Of a stretch of DNA of 25,015 nt, positions 10,201 to 18,030 are shown piece by piece. Position numbers and translations under genes: made by a program. Source of the stretch: Saccoglossus kowalevskii (Eukaryota; Hemichordata; Enteropneusta; Harrimaniidae). Positions within the stretch are counted from its first letter, which is position 1. Each line of letters begins with the position of its first letter. The DNA is taken from assembly GCF_000003605.2 (NCBI RefSeq), contig NW_003120944.1, forward strand, positions 20,839 through 45,853, given 5' to 3'. The notes beneath the pieces were generated by a model. It ran no database searches, was not told the origin of the DNA, and saw only the letters and a list, made by a program, of their open reading frames with translations.

Positions 10201-11262
10201 CTGCTGACCCACTTTGATATAATTGTTCCATTGAGTGCAAATGATTATGGTGGTGGCCATCAAGGGAAGTATATTATTCCAAATTTACTTTCAACAGATA
10301 TGCCAAAAGATAAGTGGAAAGCAGAACCCCAAATGCGTCTTTATTTTGGTAAAGAATTCCTGTGCAAGGCAGAAGCTGATATGTTTTCTCCCAATTTCTT
10401 TCCTCGACTGCAAGCACGTCTTCACGATCTTTACACAAAATTGCAGCGGCCACCAAGTGGTATATGGAAAAACGGTATCAAGCTCTGTGAGGATGTTGAA
10501 GCCCTGGTCTTTCTTTCAGAAGACAAACGTGATGTTGGTGTCGCCGTTCGATGTGAAGGAAGAAACCAATTTGAAGAGTGTCATTCGTTAAAGCAAAAGG
10601 TAGCTGTTGTTATGCGTCAGGTGTTACATGAAACAAGCCCTGGTGCAGATGTGGAGTTTCATGTCACTAGCAGATTTTCCTTGCGAAACCACCATGACCT
10701 CAATGAAGTCAGATCATATCCGATAGAGCAAATACTTCAAGCAGAAAAAATGAAAGTCACAGTCTATGATGAAGTGATTGGAATAGCAGAGGAGGTTACA
10801 GATTTACTGGTTCCAGGATTTGACCTGACAGTTCTAAAAGAAAATGGTATCAAGTCTGATGTAAAGTGGATGGAGCACAAAACAAGACAAGAAGTGGCGA
10901 TTCTATTGGAAAAAGAAAGAGATGACACTAAAGACCACCGACTGCTGTCTCGGTATATGGGGATATCTCGTGCTGAACATGAAGCAATAGCTGCACGTGC
11001 TTCCAATGCAGGTCTTTATGTTACTGATTTACTCCTTGACAAGTGGTCTGAAAACTGGGTAACAACTGTTAGAAGAGATGGAGCATCCGCAAAGTCAACA
11101 GATGGGAAGGTGTATCATGAAAGCAGCATCGAAAATCTGTTGGAAATCAACAAGTTGTACCTAGAAAACTACTTTGTGACACGTGCGATTGAAGATATGC
11201 TTAAATACCCAGATGGAAAACCTCAACAAGCTAAAGTGGAAGACGAAGAAGAGGATGAATGA
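1099..11262 (+). CDS. Roc-COR (ROCO) GTPase with C-terminal death-like domain; 3' part, nine exons, 5' end outside window
   Basis: Seen: nine open blocks flanked by AG acceptors and GT donors join in frame to 794 codons ending at TGA 11260-11262. Residues 117-124 are the P-loop GDGGSGKT, 150-154 TPGID is a plausible switch I, 170-174 DMAGQ is the Roc switch II, and 242-247 GSRADW takes the G4 place. Residues 312 to about 600 fit a COR domain (a '...ILVPQWF' strand and the usual long helices). Residues about 680-775 look like a six-helix death fold, then an acidic tail. Known: Roc-COR proteins are dimeric GTP switches; DAPK1 and several invertebrate ROCO proteins place a death domain after COR. 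Inference: a cytosolic signalling GTPase that recruits death-domain partners. No kinase follows COR, unlike LRRK2. The N-terminal repeats (LRR, ankyrin or other) lie upstream and are not seen. The family is confident; the exact orthologue is not named. Confidence 0.9.
1353..1391 (+). CDS. ROCO gene, predicted 39-nt microexon
   Basis: Acceptor CACATCAG precedes the 13 codons TCYRSFIEEIEVL; the donor is TTG|GTATTC. This end was chosen because it alone among nearby GT sites keeps phase 0 into the exon at 2029: 1414 leaves phase 2 and 1491 (GTGAGT) leaves phase 1. The joined peptide reads FIEEIEVL-DETAIEYV, a smooth amphipathic helix. The donor is weak (GTATTC), although the exon ending at 2133 uses a similar GTATTA. 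The frame stays open to 1661, so intron retention would not stop translation at once. Confidence 0.55.
1585..1620. repeat. Nested palindrome at the edge of a duplicated block
   Basis: The stretch TAGTCCCCGTCGGACC with its continuation TAGTCCAAAACGAAGACT folds on itself: an outer AGTCCCCGT/ACGAAGACT arm pair with two mismatches, and an inner GGACCTAGTCC near-palindrome. It abuts the first copy of the 61-bp direct repeat and ends a GC-rich tract (1411-1580), so it may be the terminus of an inserted element. Confidence 0.4.
1620..1680 (+). repeat. 61-bp direct repeat, copy 1
   Basis: ATTTTGTTTTTTACGAGT begins a 61-bp block ending GATTTGGGTTAA. It recurs at 1924-1984 with two substitutions (A/G and T/C). 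The copies are 304 bp apart within one intron, and GGTGGCCATT follows copy 1 (at about 1759) and directly precedes copy 2. This looks like a recent unequal duplication of a longer unit. Confidence 0.85.
1924..1984 (+). repeat. 61-bp direct repeat, copy 2
   Basis: Second copy of the block at 1620-1680, with 59 of 61 bases identical. It ends about 45 bp before the splice acceptor at 2028, so the duplication lies close to a functional splice site without disturbing the exon. Confidence 0.85.
2029..2133 (+). CDS. ROCO gene exon before the Roc P-loop
   Basis: 105 nt, phase 0/0, acceptor ATTATCAG, donor AAG|GTATTA. It encodes 35 residues from DETAIEYVRSKIG to LLTKVKK, a charged helical linker leading into the GTPase domain. 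It has no catalytic motif; its support is the splice signals, the matching phases and a coding-like composition. Confidence 0.78.
2218..2334 (+). CDS. ROCO gene exon with Roc P-loop (Walker A)
   Basis: 117 nt, phase 0/0, acceptor TATTTTAG, strong donor AAA|GTGAGT. It encodes 39 residues with the beta strand TTKLLFCGDGGSGKTTLKKS. GxxxxGKT is the G1 loop that binds the nucleotide phosphates; Lys123 and Thr124 of the joined product are the expected phosphate and magnesium ligands. The G-D-G-x-S/A-GKT pattern is typical of Roc domains (LRRK, MFHAS1, DAPK1) rather than of classic Ras. Confidence 0.92.
2475..2735 (+). CDS. ROCO gene exon with Roc switch I and switch II (DMAGQ)
   Basis: 261 nt, phase 0/0, acceptor ATATTTCAG, donor CGG|GTAAGA. 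It encodes 87 residues: TPGIDI near switch I, strand KMVMLDMAGQESY with the DxxGQ switch II, and the following strand ATIIVMY. Roc domains normally have D-x-A-G-Q-E then an aromatic and a His; this exon has QESYFSSHAMF, a good match. An internal CAG|GTGTGT at about 2670 is a possible alternative donor, but it would drop the segment ending MEREKTR that leads into the next exon's ITKWFQMLK helix. Confidence 0.92.
2736..4849 (+). other. Intron (2.1 kb) of ROCO gene
   Basis: AT-rich sequence with no supported exon. It contains the AGGAATCCTATAG repeat block at 3450-3690, listed separately; the rest shows nothing I can name. Confidence 0.6.
3452..3690. repeat. Palindrome-rich tandem repeat, 60-bp period, AGGAATCCTATAGGA core
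   Basis: Units begin at 3539, 3599 and 3659, exactly 60 bp apart, each with ATAG(A/G)A(T)TTTTG, a variable AAATATTAC segment and a GGAATC-containing tail. The joins carry TATAGGAATCCTATAGGA, a near-palindrome. Upstream at 3452-3477, TTTTCCATAGGACTCCTATG plus GGAAAA forms a hairpin with one bulge. This resembles a foldback or MITE-like element or a short satellite seed within an intron. Confidence 0.65.
4850..4961 (+). CDS. ROCO gene exon with Roc G4-like motif
   Basis: 112 nt, phase 0 in and phase 1 out, acceptor CATTTTAG, donor G|GTAAGC. It encodes ITKWFQMLK then VKLTVILVGSRADWAKKF. The strand VILVG followed by xRxD is the G4 guanine-specificity position. Most Roc proteins have T-H-x-D or N-K-x-D here, so S-R-A-D is a variant. 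This exon is too short to stand out as an open frame and was found by splice phase and motif. Confidence 0.88.
4962..6384 (+). other. Intron (1.4 kb) of ROCO gene
   Basis: No exon was needed here: phase 1 at 4961 joins 6385 directly. A 14-bp-spaced repeat AGTGCGAGTAG occurs twice at 5159-5183. A plus-strand open stretch at about 5884-6028 (FRRAIVFIVLTQSLNPDNPE) and a 154-codon minus-strand frame (5267-5731) lack splice or family support. Confidence 0.5.
6385..6548 (+). CDS. ROCO gene exon, end of Roc domain
   Basis: 164 nt, entered in phase 1 and left in phase 0, acceptor TTATTTCAG, donor CAG|GTAAAT. Residues read AFKMAKTLKEGLEKIF, a strand ILDELLILNVHDYA, then the helix SGMKTLRRILKTRREYVI. 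This is the usual end of a Roc domain, where a strand with the family's 'sS/N' position is followed by 'gi..L...I' leading to COR. The phase-1 join with 4961 restores an Ala codon. A (TG)n tract lies about 50 bp into the next intron. Confidence 0.88.
6586..6627 (+). repeat. (TG)n microsatellite
   Basis: A TGTATGTATG start is followed by a run of TG dinucleotides in the intron just after the donor at 6548. It is probably length-polymorphic. Confidence 0.9.
7330..7700. other. GC/CpG-richer patch inside the intron, nature unknown
   Basis: This block (for example GTCGACAGCGGTCGTCGCTGA) stands out from the AT-rich intron. It has a 74-codon minus-strand frame at 7382-7606 with no recognisable domain. 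It may be a transposon remnant or an internal regulatory island; nothing decides between them. Confidence 0.35.
8200..8850 (+). repeat. Degenerate tandem repeat, ~135-143 bp period, five copies
   Basis: The marker TTTCAATGAAACTTGGTACA and variants recur with AATGAA at 8223, 8357, 8496, 8639 and 8745 (steps 134, 139, 143, 106). Each is followed by a 'cTGGGATA/acctgata' segment and then, in most copies, TAATTACCTAATTTGCATAA. The first copies carry a perfect octamer ATTTGCAT (8291, 8426). The copies are decayed, so the array is old. Confidence 0.75.
9458..9646 (+). CDS. ROCO gene exon, Roc-COR linker and start of COR
   Basis: 189 nt, phase 0/0, acceptor TTTTTGTAG, strong donor GAT|GTAAGT. It encodes 63 residues, ISEPMPAICAKILRRKKKWI and onward, with the basic run RRKKKWIKKRK, then a helix ending ASEYLYDNGD. 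In COR domains this helix is followed by 'G.i.yf....' and an 'IL-P-W' strand, which is what the next exon supplies (ILYIRMSD..VIILVPQWF). Confidence 0.87.
10000..11262 (+). CDS. ROCO gene terminal exon: COR domain, death-like domain, acidic tail, stop
   Basis: 1263 nt, the longest coding exon, acceptor ATGTTTCAG, ending in TGA. Its 420 residues start ILYIRMSDMEAVIILVPQWF, matching the conserved COR strand and tryptophan. The middle carries the COR C-terminal half (KWKAEPQMRLYFGKEFL, FSPNFFPRLQARLHDLY). The end has DHRLLSRYMGISRAEHEAI, LLLDKWSENW and SSIENLLEINKLYLENYFV. These follow the death-domain pattern of helix, 'lG.s..e...i', 'll..W' and 'si..Ll..l'. The last residues, VEDEEEDE, are acidic. 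There is no kinase. The open frame extends 11 codons upstream of the acceptor, but those codons are intron. Confidence 0.93.
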   Translation: MLYIRMSDMEAVIILVPQWFCDRIIGPLMATDLFVQYAKILKKQTIYTFEDIQEVLVKEADMGLLIPLLTHFDIIVPLSANDYGGGHQGKYIIPNLLSTDMPKDKWKAEPQMRLYFGKEFLCKAEADMFSPNFFPRLQARLHDLYTKLQRPPSGIWKNGIKLCEDVEALVFLSEDKRDVGVAVRCEGRNQFEECHSLKQKVAVVMRQVLHETSPGADVEFHVTSRFSLRNHHDLNEVRSYPIEQILQAEKMKVTVYDEVIGIAEEVTDLLVPGFDLTVLKENGIKSDVKWMEHKTRQEVAILLEKERDDTKDHRLLSRYMGISRAEHEAIAARASNAGLYVTDLLLDKWSENWVTTVRRDGASAKSTDGKVYHESSIENLLEINKLYLENYFVTRAIEDMLKYPDGKPQQAKVEDEEEDE

Positions 11263-12035
11263 GAATAACTACCTTGACAAAATTGTATTTTATTATCATT
11301 TGCATGGTCATGCAATGCACGATGACAGTACAATCAATGTTCATTTAACCTCTTGATATTTGAATTATTAACGCAAATTCACTGACAAAATTTTCATGAG
11401 ATATTAGTTTGATTGCAAAACTATTTTTGATGATGCCAGTCTATACGAGTGTTGGAGTTATGGTATTTCAGTAGCATAGCTCATGTCAACGTGTTATTCA
11501 AGGGTTTGACTAGAAAGCAAGGTGCACCATACTGTATACTCTGGATATGGATTTTACTGTGTACCAAATCTACATATCAATGACGTATAGGATTGTTTTA
11601 AATATGTTAGTTCTCTTTATTGCATTTTTGATTGATTTTAAATATTCTTGAGATACACTTTTCTGGTATCCACTATGATATAGTAACATTACTCATTTAT
11701 ATTCGTTTTTATAATTAGAATTATATTTTATAGTAAGGATTTACTTTCTGTCTGTAATTTTCAAACATTGTTTATCAAATGAATCATTCTCTGGGCGCTA
11801 ATTAATGAGTCTTATATCAAAGCATACCTTTTTACTTTTGTGTGACATTAGTTAAAATTAGCTGTACCTTAGTTGAAACATTTTGTTTTGAATTAATTTC
11901 TACTGTTTAAGTATATATAAATGTTATAATATGCAAGAATATCTATACTATGTTGATTACATAGTCTTACTGTTACACAGCATTGTTACTTTGATGAATT
12001 GAGAAAACAATAAATATCATTTAATATACATTACA
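11263..12035 (+). other. Probable 3' UTR of the ROCO gene
   Basis: After the TGA the sequence is AT-rich with no coding character. The first canonical AATAAA is at 12009-12014, giving a 3' UTR of about 750-770 nt. The true cleavage site cannot be seen; later AATAAA-like sites (about 12190 and 13090) could extend it. Confidence 0.5.
12009..12014 (+). terminator. Polyadenylation signal AATAAA
   Basis: This is the first AATAAA downstream of the ROCO stop codon on the plus strand, followed within 20-40 bp by A/T-rich sequence. It is the most likely poly(A) signal of that gene. Confidence 0.5.
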
Positions 12036-12111
12036 ATATTCACCAGCAATAGCAGCATACAATGTATTTAACATGAACATTCATTTATTGGTTTTCAATA
12101 ATGGAATTAAA

Positions 12112-12138
12112 TTCATATCTGTATGACATAGATATGAA
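12112..12138. repeat. Hairpin, 9-bp perfect arms
   Basis: TTCATATCT at 12112-12120 and AGATATGAA at 12130-12138 are exact reverse complements around a 9-nt loop. It lies about 100 bp after the likely poly(A) signal. No function is known. Confidence 0.5.
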
Positions 12139-12617
12139 CAACAGTTTCAATTCAACTTTGTAGTTTCAAATTTATCCGATGTTTATTAATAAATAAATCA
12201 GTAATTGAATTGAATGTAATTTAGTGTGTATGTTTTAGTGCATTGATATCCCCTATAGGCAAAATGTATTAAAAAAAACTGATTTATTGCAAAATTTCAA
12301 ATCGTGACTTTGTTATATATATTATTGAGTTAGTATTAGTTTGTGTTAACACTGCTTTATAGTGGAACAGTTTAACTTAAACTAACAATCTGAGACTTCC
12401 CCACAAATTTCTGCATATCGTTCAGTTAATTAAATAAAATGAACTGCAAAGGTGTGGTGACTAACATTTAAATTTACTTGTAGAAGCTGTGGGTACACAC
12501 AAAAGCGCTAACCATCACCAATGAGAAAGATAACATATATTTTCTTTTGTGAGGTTATATTGATATGGGAGCAGTCCGTTGTGGAGGGGATATTTGGAGA
12601 TTGTTAAAAAATGTGGG

Positions 12618-12653
12618 TTTGTAATTGAGAGAATGTGTTCCACCAATTACAAA
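12618..12653. repeat. Hairpin, 10-bp perfect arms
   Basis: TTTGTAATTG (12618-12627) pairs exactly with CAATTACAAA (12644-12653), leaving a 16-nt loop. It lies about 110 bp before a second, larger stem, in a stretch free of genes. Confidence 0.55.
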
Positions 12654-12763
12654 AATCTACGTTTCTGTGCCAAGCACAAGAAGTAGTCTGTGTTTTCCTA
12701 TTTACTATTCGATGGAACATATAGTCTGGTAGTTCAACTTCTCACCATTCATTCTCAAAGGTC

Positions 12764-12827
12764 GTTGTCGGTTAGAAGTGAGATTGTTTACTAAATCATG
12801 ATAAAAATTCTCACCTCTACCGACAAC
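12764..12827. repeat. Hairpin with ~19-20 bp arms
   Basis: GTTGTCGGTTAGAAGTGAGA (12764-12783) is nearly the reverse complement of TCTCACCTCTACCGACAAC (12809-12827), with one bulge and a mismatch and a 25-nt loop. It could be a MITE remnant or a small RNA hairpin. The arm length is below that of a typical animal miRNA precursor (about 22 paired plus a lower stem), so a miRNA is only a weak possibility. Confidence 0.55.
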
Positions 12828-13089
12828 AAAGAAATCACTGACTATGCAAAATACATTTTTAACTGCTTTAACCGCAGAGATATTACACTGAAAAAACCAC
12901 CAGCTGCCCCAAAATAATCACTCAATTTTACATTTCTTGTATTTTTTCTTTTACTTTTGTTCTATTTTACTTATTGATGTAATTTTCTAATTGTTTACTC
13001 TATTTTGTTACTTTTTTAGCTAGCTGTTGTTTATTGAAACAACATTCTTTATTGTATTATTTTCAAGATCCCAATAAGGATACGAAATC

Positions 13090-13110
13090 AATAAAGTTAT
13101 TACTTACTTA
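13090..13110 (+). other. AATAAA plus TTACTTACTTAC tail, retroelement-like 3' end
   Basis: AATAAAGTTATTACTTACTT occurs at 13090 onward. A polyadenylation signal directly followed by a short simple repeat is typical of the 3' ends of CR1/RTE-like LINEs and their SINE partners. No reverse transcriptase is present upstream, so at most this is a truncated copy. A late poly(A) site of a host gene is an alternative. Confidence 0.4.
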
Positions 13111-13590
13111 CTAATGTCAGATATAGGAATAAACTTGGGCAGAAATGGTTCTTCACTGTCGAGCCATGGCAGAAATGTTCCATGTTTCGTTGCGATTCGG
13201 CATGGAAATGTGCATATTTTGGCATGTTGTTTGCTCGCGACTTCTACATGTAACTGGAATACAAACATCCACAACACGCTGACCAGTCTGTTTACTTCTT
13301 TCTTGTTAAAAATATTCAATTTGCGGACAGTCTACTGTGTTATAAAATAATAAAATGACTTCCCACTGGCCATTATTATGTGAAAACAATTCCCCGAACA
13401 GCAATGTTCCTGTGCAACTATTTTGCCCACTATTGTGTACATCCCTGCCATTGCCTTATTTAAAAATAAACATCAACGTGTGATAATGACGTTATAACAC
13501 CTTTAAATCTGATAAGTGGAATTATAAGACGCTATAATGGGTAGTGCGTCATACTTAATTTCCTAAATAATCAGAAATGCCAAAGAAAAA
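13111..13590. other. Short stretch between retroelement-like tail and minisatellite
   Basis: Overlapping open frames exist on both strands (13114-13350 plus, 13104-13319 minus). Both are about 70 codons and neither resembles a known family. No other structure is seen. Confidence 0.3.
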
Positions 13591-13607
13591 TTATCTCCAC
13601 AGGGCAT

Positions 13608-16029
13608 TAACTCCAGTCAACTAAGCAGTTATTACACCCACACATTAACTCCACATAGAGTAGTAACTCCAGTCAACTAAGCAGCTATTACACACCCATT
13701 AACTCCACATAGAGTAGTAACTCCAGTCAACTAAGCAGCTATTACACACCCATTAACTCTACATAGAGTAGTAACTCCAGTCAACTAAGCAGCTATTACA
13801 CACACATTAACTCCACATAGAGTAGTAACTCCAGTCAACTAAGCAGCTATTACACACACATTAACTCCACATAGAGTAGTAACTCCAGTAGACTAAGCAC
13901 CTATTACACACACATTAACTCCACATAGAGTAGTAACTCCAGTCAACTAAGCAGCTATTACACACACATTAACTCCACATAGAGTAGTAACTCCAGTCAA
14001 CTAAGCAGCTATTACACACCCATTAACTCCACATAGAGTAGTAACTCCAGTCAACTAAGCAGCTATTACACACCATTAACTCTACATAGAGTAGTAACTC
14101 CAGTCAACTAAGCAGCTATTAAACACACATTATTCCTACACAGGACAGTAACTTCTGTAAACTAAGCAGCTATTACACACACATTAACTCCATACATGGC
14201 AGTAACCCCAGTCAGCTTAGCAGATATTACACACACATTAACCCCTCACAAGACAGTAACTCCTGTCAACTAAGCAGCTATTACACACACATTAACGCCA
14301 CACAGGGTAGTAACTCCAGTCAACTAAGCAGCTATTACACACACATTAACCCCGCACAGGACAGTAACTCCAGTCAACTAAGCAGCTATTACACACACAT
14401 TAATCCCACACAAGGCAGCAGCTCCACTGAACCTTGCAGTTATTACACACACATTAACTCCACACAGGGCAGTATCTCCAGTCAACTAAGCACCTATAAC
14501 TCACACACAGGATCGTAACTCCAGTCAACTAAGCAGCTATTACACACACAATAACTCCATACAGGGCAGTATCTCCAGTCAACTAAGCACCTATAATTCA
14601 CACATTAACCCCACACAGGGCAGTAACTCCAATCAACTAAGCACCTATTACTCACACATTAACCACACACAGGATAGTAACTCCAGTCAACTAAGCAGCT
14701 ATTACACACACATTAATCCCGCACAGGACAGTAACTCCAGTCAACTAAGCACCTATTACTCACACATTAACCACACACAGGATAGTAACTCCAGTTAACT
14801 AAGCAGCTAATACACACACAATAACTCCACACAGGGCAGTATCTCCAGTCAACTAAGCACCTATTACTCACACATTAACCCCACACAGGGCAGTAACTCC
14901 AATCAACTAAGCACCTATTACTCACACATTAACCACACACAGGATAGTAACTCCAGTTAACTAAGCAGCTAATACACAATAACTCCACACAGGGCAGTAT
15001 CTCCAGTCAACTAAGCACCTATAACTCACACATTAACCCCACACAGGACAGTATCTCCAGTCAACTAAGCACCTATTACTCACACATTAACCCCACACAG
15101 GGCAGTAACTCCAATCAACTAAGCACCTATTACTCACACATTAACCACACACAGGATAGTAACTCCAGTTAACTAAGCAGCTAATACACACACAATAACT
15201 CCACACCGGGCAGTATCTCCAGTCAACTAAGCACCTATAACTCACACATTAACCCCACACAGGACAGTATCTCCAGTCAACTAAGCACCTATAACTCACA
15301 CATTAACCCCACACAGGGCAGTATCTCCAGTCAACTAAGCACCTATTACTCACACATTAACCCCACACAGGGCAGTAACTCCAATCAACTAAGCACCTAT
15401 TACTCACACATTAACCACACACAGGATAGTAACTCCAGTTAACTAAGCAGCTAATACACACACAATAACTCCACACCGGGCAGTATCTCCAGTCAACTAA
15501 GCACCTATTACCCACACAGGGCAGTAACTCCATTCAACTAAGCAGCTATTACACACACATTAATTCCATACAGGGCAGCAACCCCAGTCAGCTTAGCAGC
15601 TATCACACACATTAACTCCACACATGACAATAATTCGAAGCAACTATGCAGCTATTGCACACACATTAACTCCATACATGGCAGTAATCCCAGGTAGCCT
15701 CGCAGCTATTACATACACATTAATCCTACACAGGGCAATAACTCTAGTAAACTGAGCAGCTATTACACACACGTTAACCCCGCACAAAATCAGCAGCTCC
15801 ACTGACTCTGGCAGTTATTACTCACACATTAACTTCACACAGGGCAGTAACTCCAGTCAACTAAGCGGTTATTACACATACATTACCTCTACACAGGACA
15901 GTAACTCCGATCAACTAAGCAGTTATTAAACATAACATTTACCCCACACAGGGCAGTAACTCCAGTCAGGCTGGCAGTTATTACACACACATTAATCCCA
16001 CACATTGCAGTAACCCAACTCAACTAAGC
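13608..16029 (+). repeat. 54-bp minisatellite/satellite array, ~45 copies
   Basis: Unit TAACTCCAGTCAACTAAGCA + GCTATTACACACACATTAAC + a TCCACATAGAGTAG or CCCACACAGGGCAG tail, 54 bp. The left block (13608 to about 14110) is nearly homogeneous with the CATAGAGTAG tail. The middle (about 14460-15510) alternates variant units, and the right flank (about 15530-16029) is the most diverged. The first unit is 56 bp and some are shortened. 54 is a multiple of three, but every strand and frame sampled meets stops (TAA in TTAACT, TAG in AGTAGT), so it does not look coding. Confidence 0.97.
14624..15430 (+). repeat. Higher-order repeat inside the 54-bp array
   Basis: The diagnostic unit TAACTCCAATCAACTAAGCA starts at 14624, 14894, 15106 and 15376, that is steps of 270, 212 and 270 bp (5, about 4 and 5 units). 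It is followed by a unit with TAACTCCAGTTAACTAAGCA and GCTAATACAC at 14894, 15106 and 15376, while the 14624 copy is followed by the ordinary AGTCAACT unit. Co-amplified multi-unit blocks show that unequal exchange has worked on groups of units. Confidence 0.8.
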
Positions 16030-16149
16030 GTGGAGTCAAATTCGCTAAAATGTGTAGCTATTTAAACATGTTTTACAGTACCATTTTAAACAAAAAATGA
16101 CAAGAATGTTTACTAAAATTAGAAAATTTAACTAAATGTGCAAACCATG

Positions 16150-18030
16150 TACAGAAAAAATAAAGCTGTATAGAAAGTTGTAGAAATTGGTTAGAAAGAG
16201 TGAAACTTGATTTGAATGTTAGTAAAGTTGTGCAGAATAAAGTAATCTTGTTTGGAAAGTAGTGTTAGTACTCTAGAAAGTGGTACATTTGGTTGGAAAG
16301 TTGTGAAAATGTGGTTTGAAACAAAAGTTGTATAGGAAATATAAGAAGTTGTCTTGAATGTAAAAAGGTTAGTTGGAAAGTAGTCAAAGTTGATTTGAAA
16401 GTCGTACAAATAGTAACAGTTGTCAGTTGGTAAGTAATACAAATTTTTAGAAAGTAAACAGACAATGTCTGAAAAGTAGTAAAAGTTTGTTGGAATATAG
16501 TAAAAGTTGTCAGGAATCTTTTTTAATTTATTGTTACCATCCCATACCGAAAGATCGGATTTACAGTTTCGAATACAGGTTTCGCCACTCCGAGAAGTTG
16601 CTGGGTACATGAAATTCACTCGGGTGACCCAGTTGCTGTATTGTTCTAACATGTGCAACGACTTAAACCATTTCAGGTGCAAGCGATATTGCAGGAGTAA
16701 CCATACCAAGAATAGTTTATGTTATACCTAATAAACCATATTTTCACATAGTTCATGTTGTTTCGATTTTTCTATGCATATATGCGCATTGAACTATATT
16801 GGTGCCATTAGTTCCTGTGTTACACACATTGTCAAACTGGTTAGAAATTTAATATTTCACCTGACCCTGTAACAGTAGTAAAGTTTGTCATGATAGTACG
16901 ATATTAAGTTAGTTTGATTAGTAGTCGGAAAAGTTGACTCAATATTAGTAAAATTAATATAAGATAAGTATATAGTTTGAAAATAGTAAATGTAATGTGG
17001 AAAGTAGTACAAATAGCTGGAACTTAATAAAAGTTGTTTAATATGCTATAAAAGTTGTCCTGCAAGAATATATAAAGTAGTGAATATTATGTTGAAATAA
17101 GTAAAAAATCCGGAATGAGGTAAATTGGTTAAAAGTAGTAAAAAAATGTCTTGAAAAACCTAATGATGGCTTCAAAAGTTGTATGGAGACTACAAGGTTT
17201 TTTTGGAAAGTAGTAAAGGTTATGTGGAAATTAGTAAAGTTTTTTTTCGAAAGAAAGATGGTTCAAAGTAGTTAGCTGTTTTCTATGAAGCTGCAAGATT
17301 GGCTGGAAAATGTTCGTGAAACTACCAAATCGTCTGCAAAGTAGTACATTTGGCTAAAAACCAAAAACGTTGTCTGGAAGGTAATGGCAGTTGGTTTGAA
17401 GTTGGTAAAAGTCTGTAGAAGAGTAATAAAAGCTGTCTGAAAGCAGAAAAGTTGTTTAAAACTAAATATTCTCTGGAAAATTCTTAACGTTGGCTGCAAA
17501 ATAATAAAATGTGGTTAGGAAGATTGTAAGATGGATATTGAGTAGAAAATGTGTTCAAAGCCTCCTAAACAGTTGATTGAAAAAGAGTGAAAAACGACTC
17601 GAAAGTAGTAAACTTGGTTAGAAAGTAGTGAAAGTTTGTAGGAAAACTATAAACGTTGTATGCAAAGTAGTCAAGTTGCAATTGACTGCTAAGTACTAAA
17701 AGTTCTCTGAAAGTTAGGGAAAATTGTATTGAAAGAGGTTAAAATCAGTACAATTTATGTGGACATCAATAGAATGCTGGAATGAAGCAAAAAATAGTAT
17801 GGAATAAAAGATGTCAGCAGTTAACCTTTTTAGAAATTAGTAAAGATTGTATGGACAGTAGTCAACCCCTTTTTTGGAAATTAGTAAAGAATTTTTGGGA
17901 AGTAGTTAACCTTTTTTTGGAAATTGGTAAAAACTGTATGAACAGTAGTAAACCTTTTTTGGAAATTAGTAAGAATGTTTGGTAATTAGTAAAGATTATT
18001 TAGAAAGTAGTAAAAGTTACTCGTGAAGTA
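16150..18030 (+). repeat. Degenerate purine-rich array, core GGAAAGTAGTAAAAGTTGT, ~27-30 bp spacing
   Basis: The words GAAAGTAGT, GTAAAAGTTGT and TTTGGAAAG recur every 25-30 bp from 16150 to about 16515 and from about 16860 to 18030, strongly diverged. At 17824-17990 a more recent sub-array with ~43-bp units (CTTTTTTGGAAATTAGTAAA...AGTAGTTAAC) is clear in three copies. A 172-codon minus-strand frame here reads as repeated FYYxPTN-like words and is a by-product of the repeat. Confidence 0.8.
16517..16855. other. Non-repeat insertion interrupting the purine-rich array
   Basis: From about 16517 to 16855 the GGAAAGTAGT words stop and a more GC-balanced sequence appears (for example CTCGGGTGACCCAGTTGCTG), after which the array resumes. 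This suggests a segment of about 340 bp inserted into the array. No terminal repeats or target-site duplication were clear by eye. Confidence 0.5.

Noticed and set aside
10235-10591. 118-codon plus frame inside the terminal ROCO exon
   Set aside because: Shadow of the COR coding sequence in another frame.
12764-12827. MicroRNA precursor
   Set aside because: Stem too short and bulged for a confident call; kept only as a hairpin.
13608-16029. CRISPR-like array or coding repeat protein
   Set aside because: Units are head-to-tail without unique spacers, stops were met in the frames sampled, and the context is eukaryotic.
16191-16709. 172-codon minus-strand open frame
   Set aside because: Its words (FYYxPTN, TTFQ) follow the underlying purine-rich repeat, so the frame is a repeat artefact.
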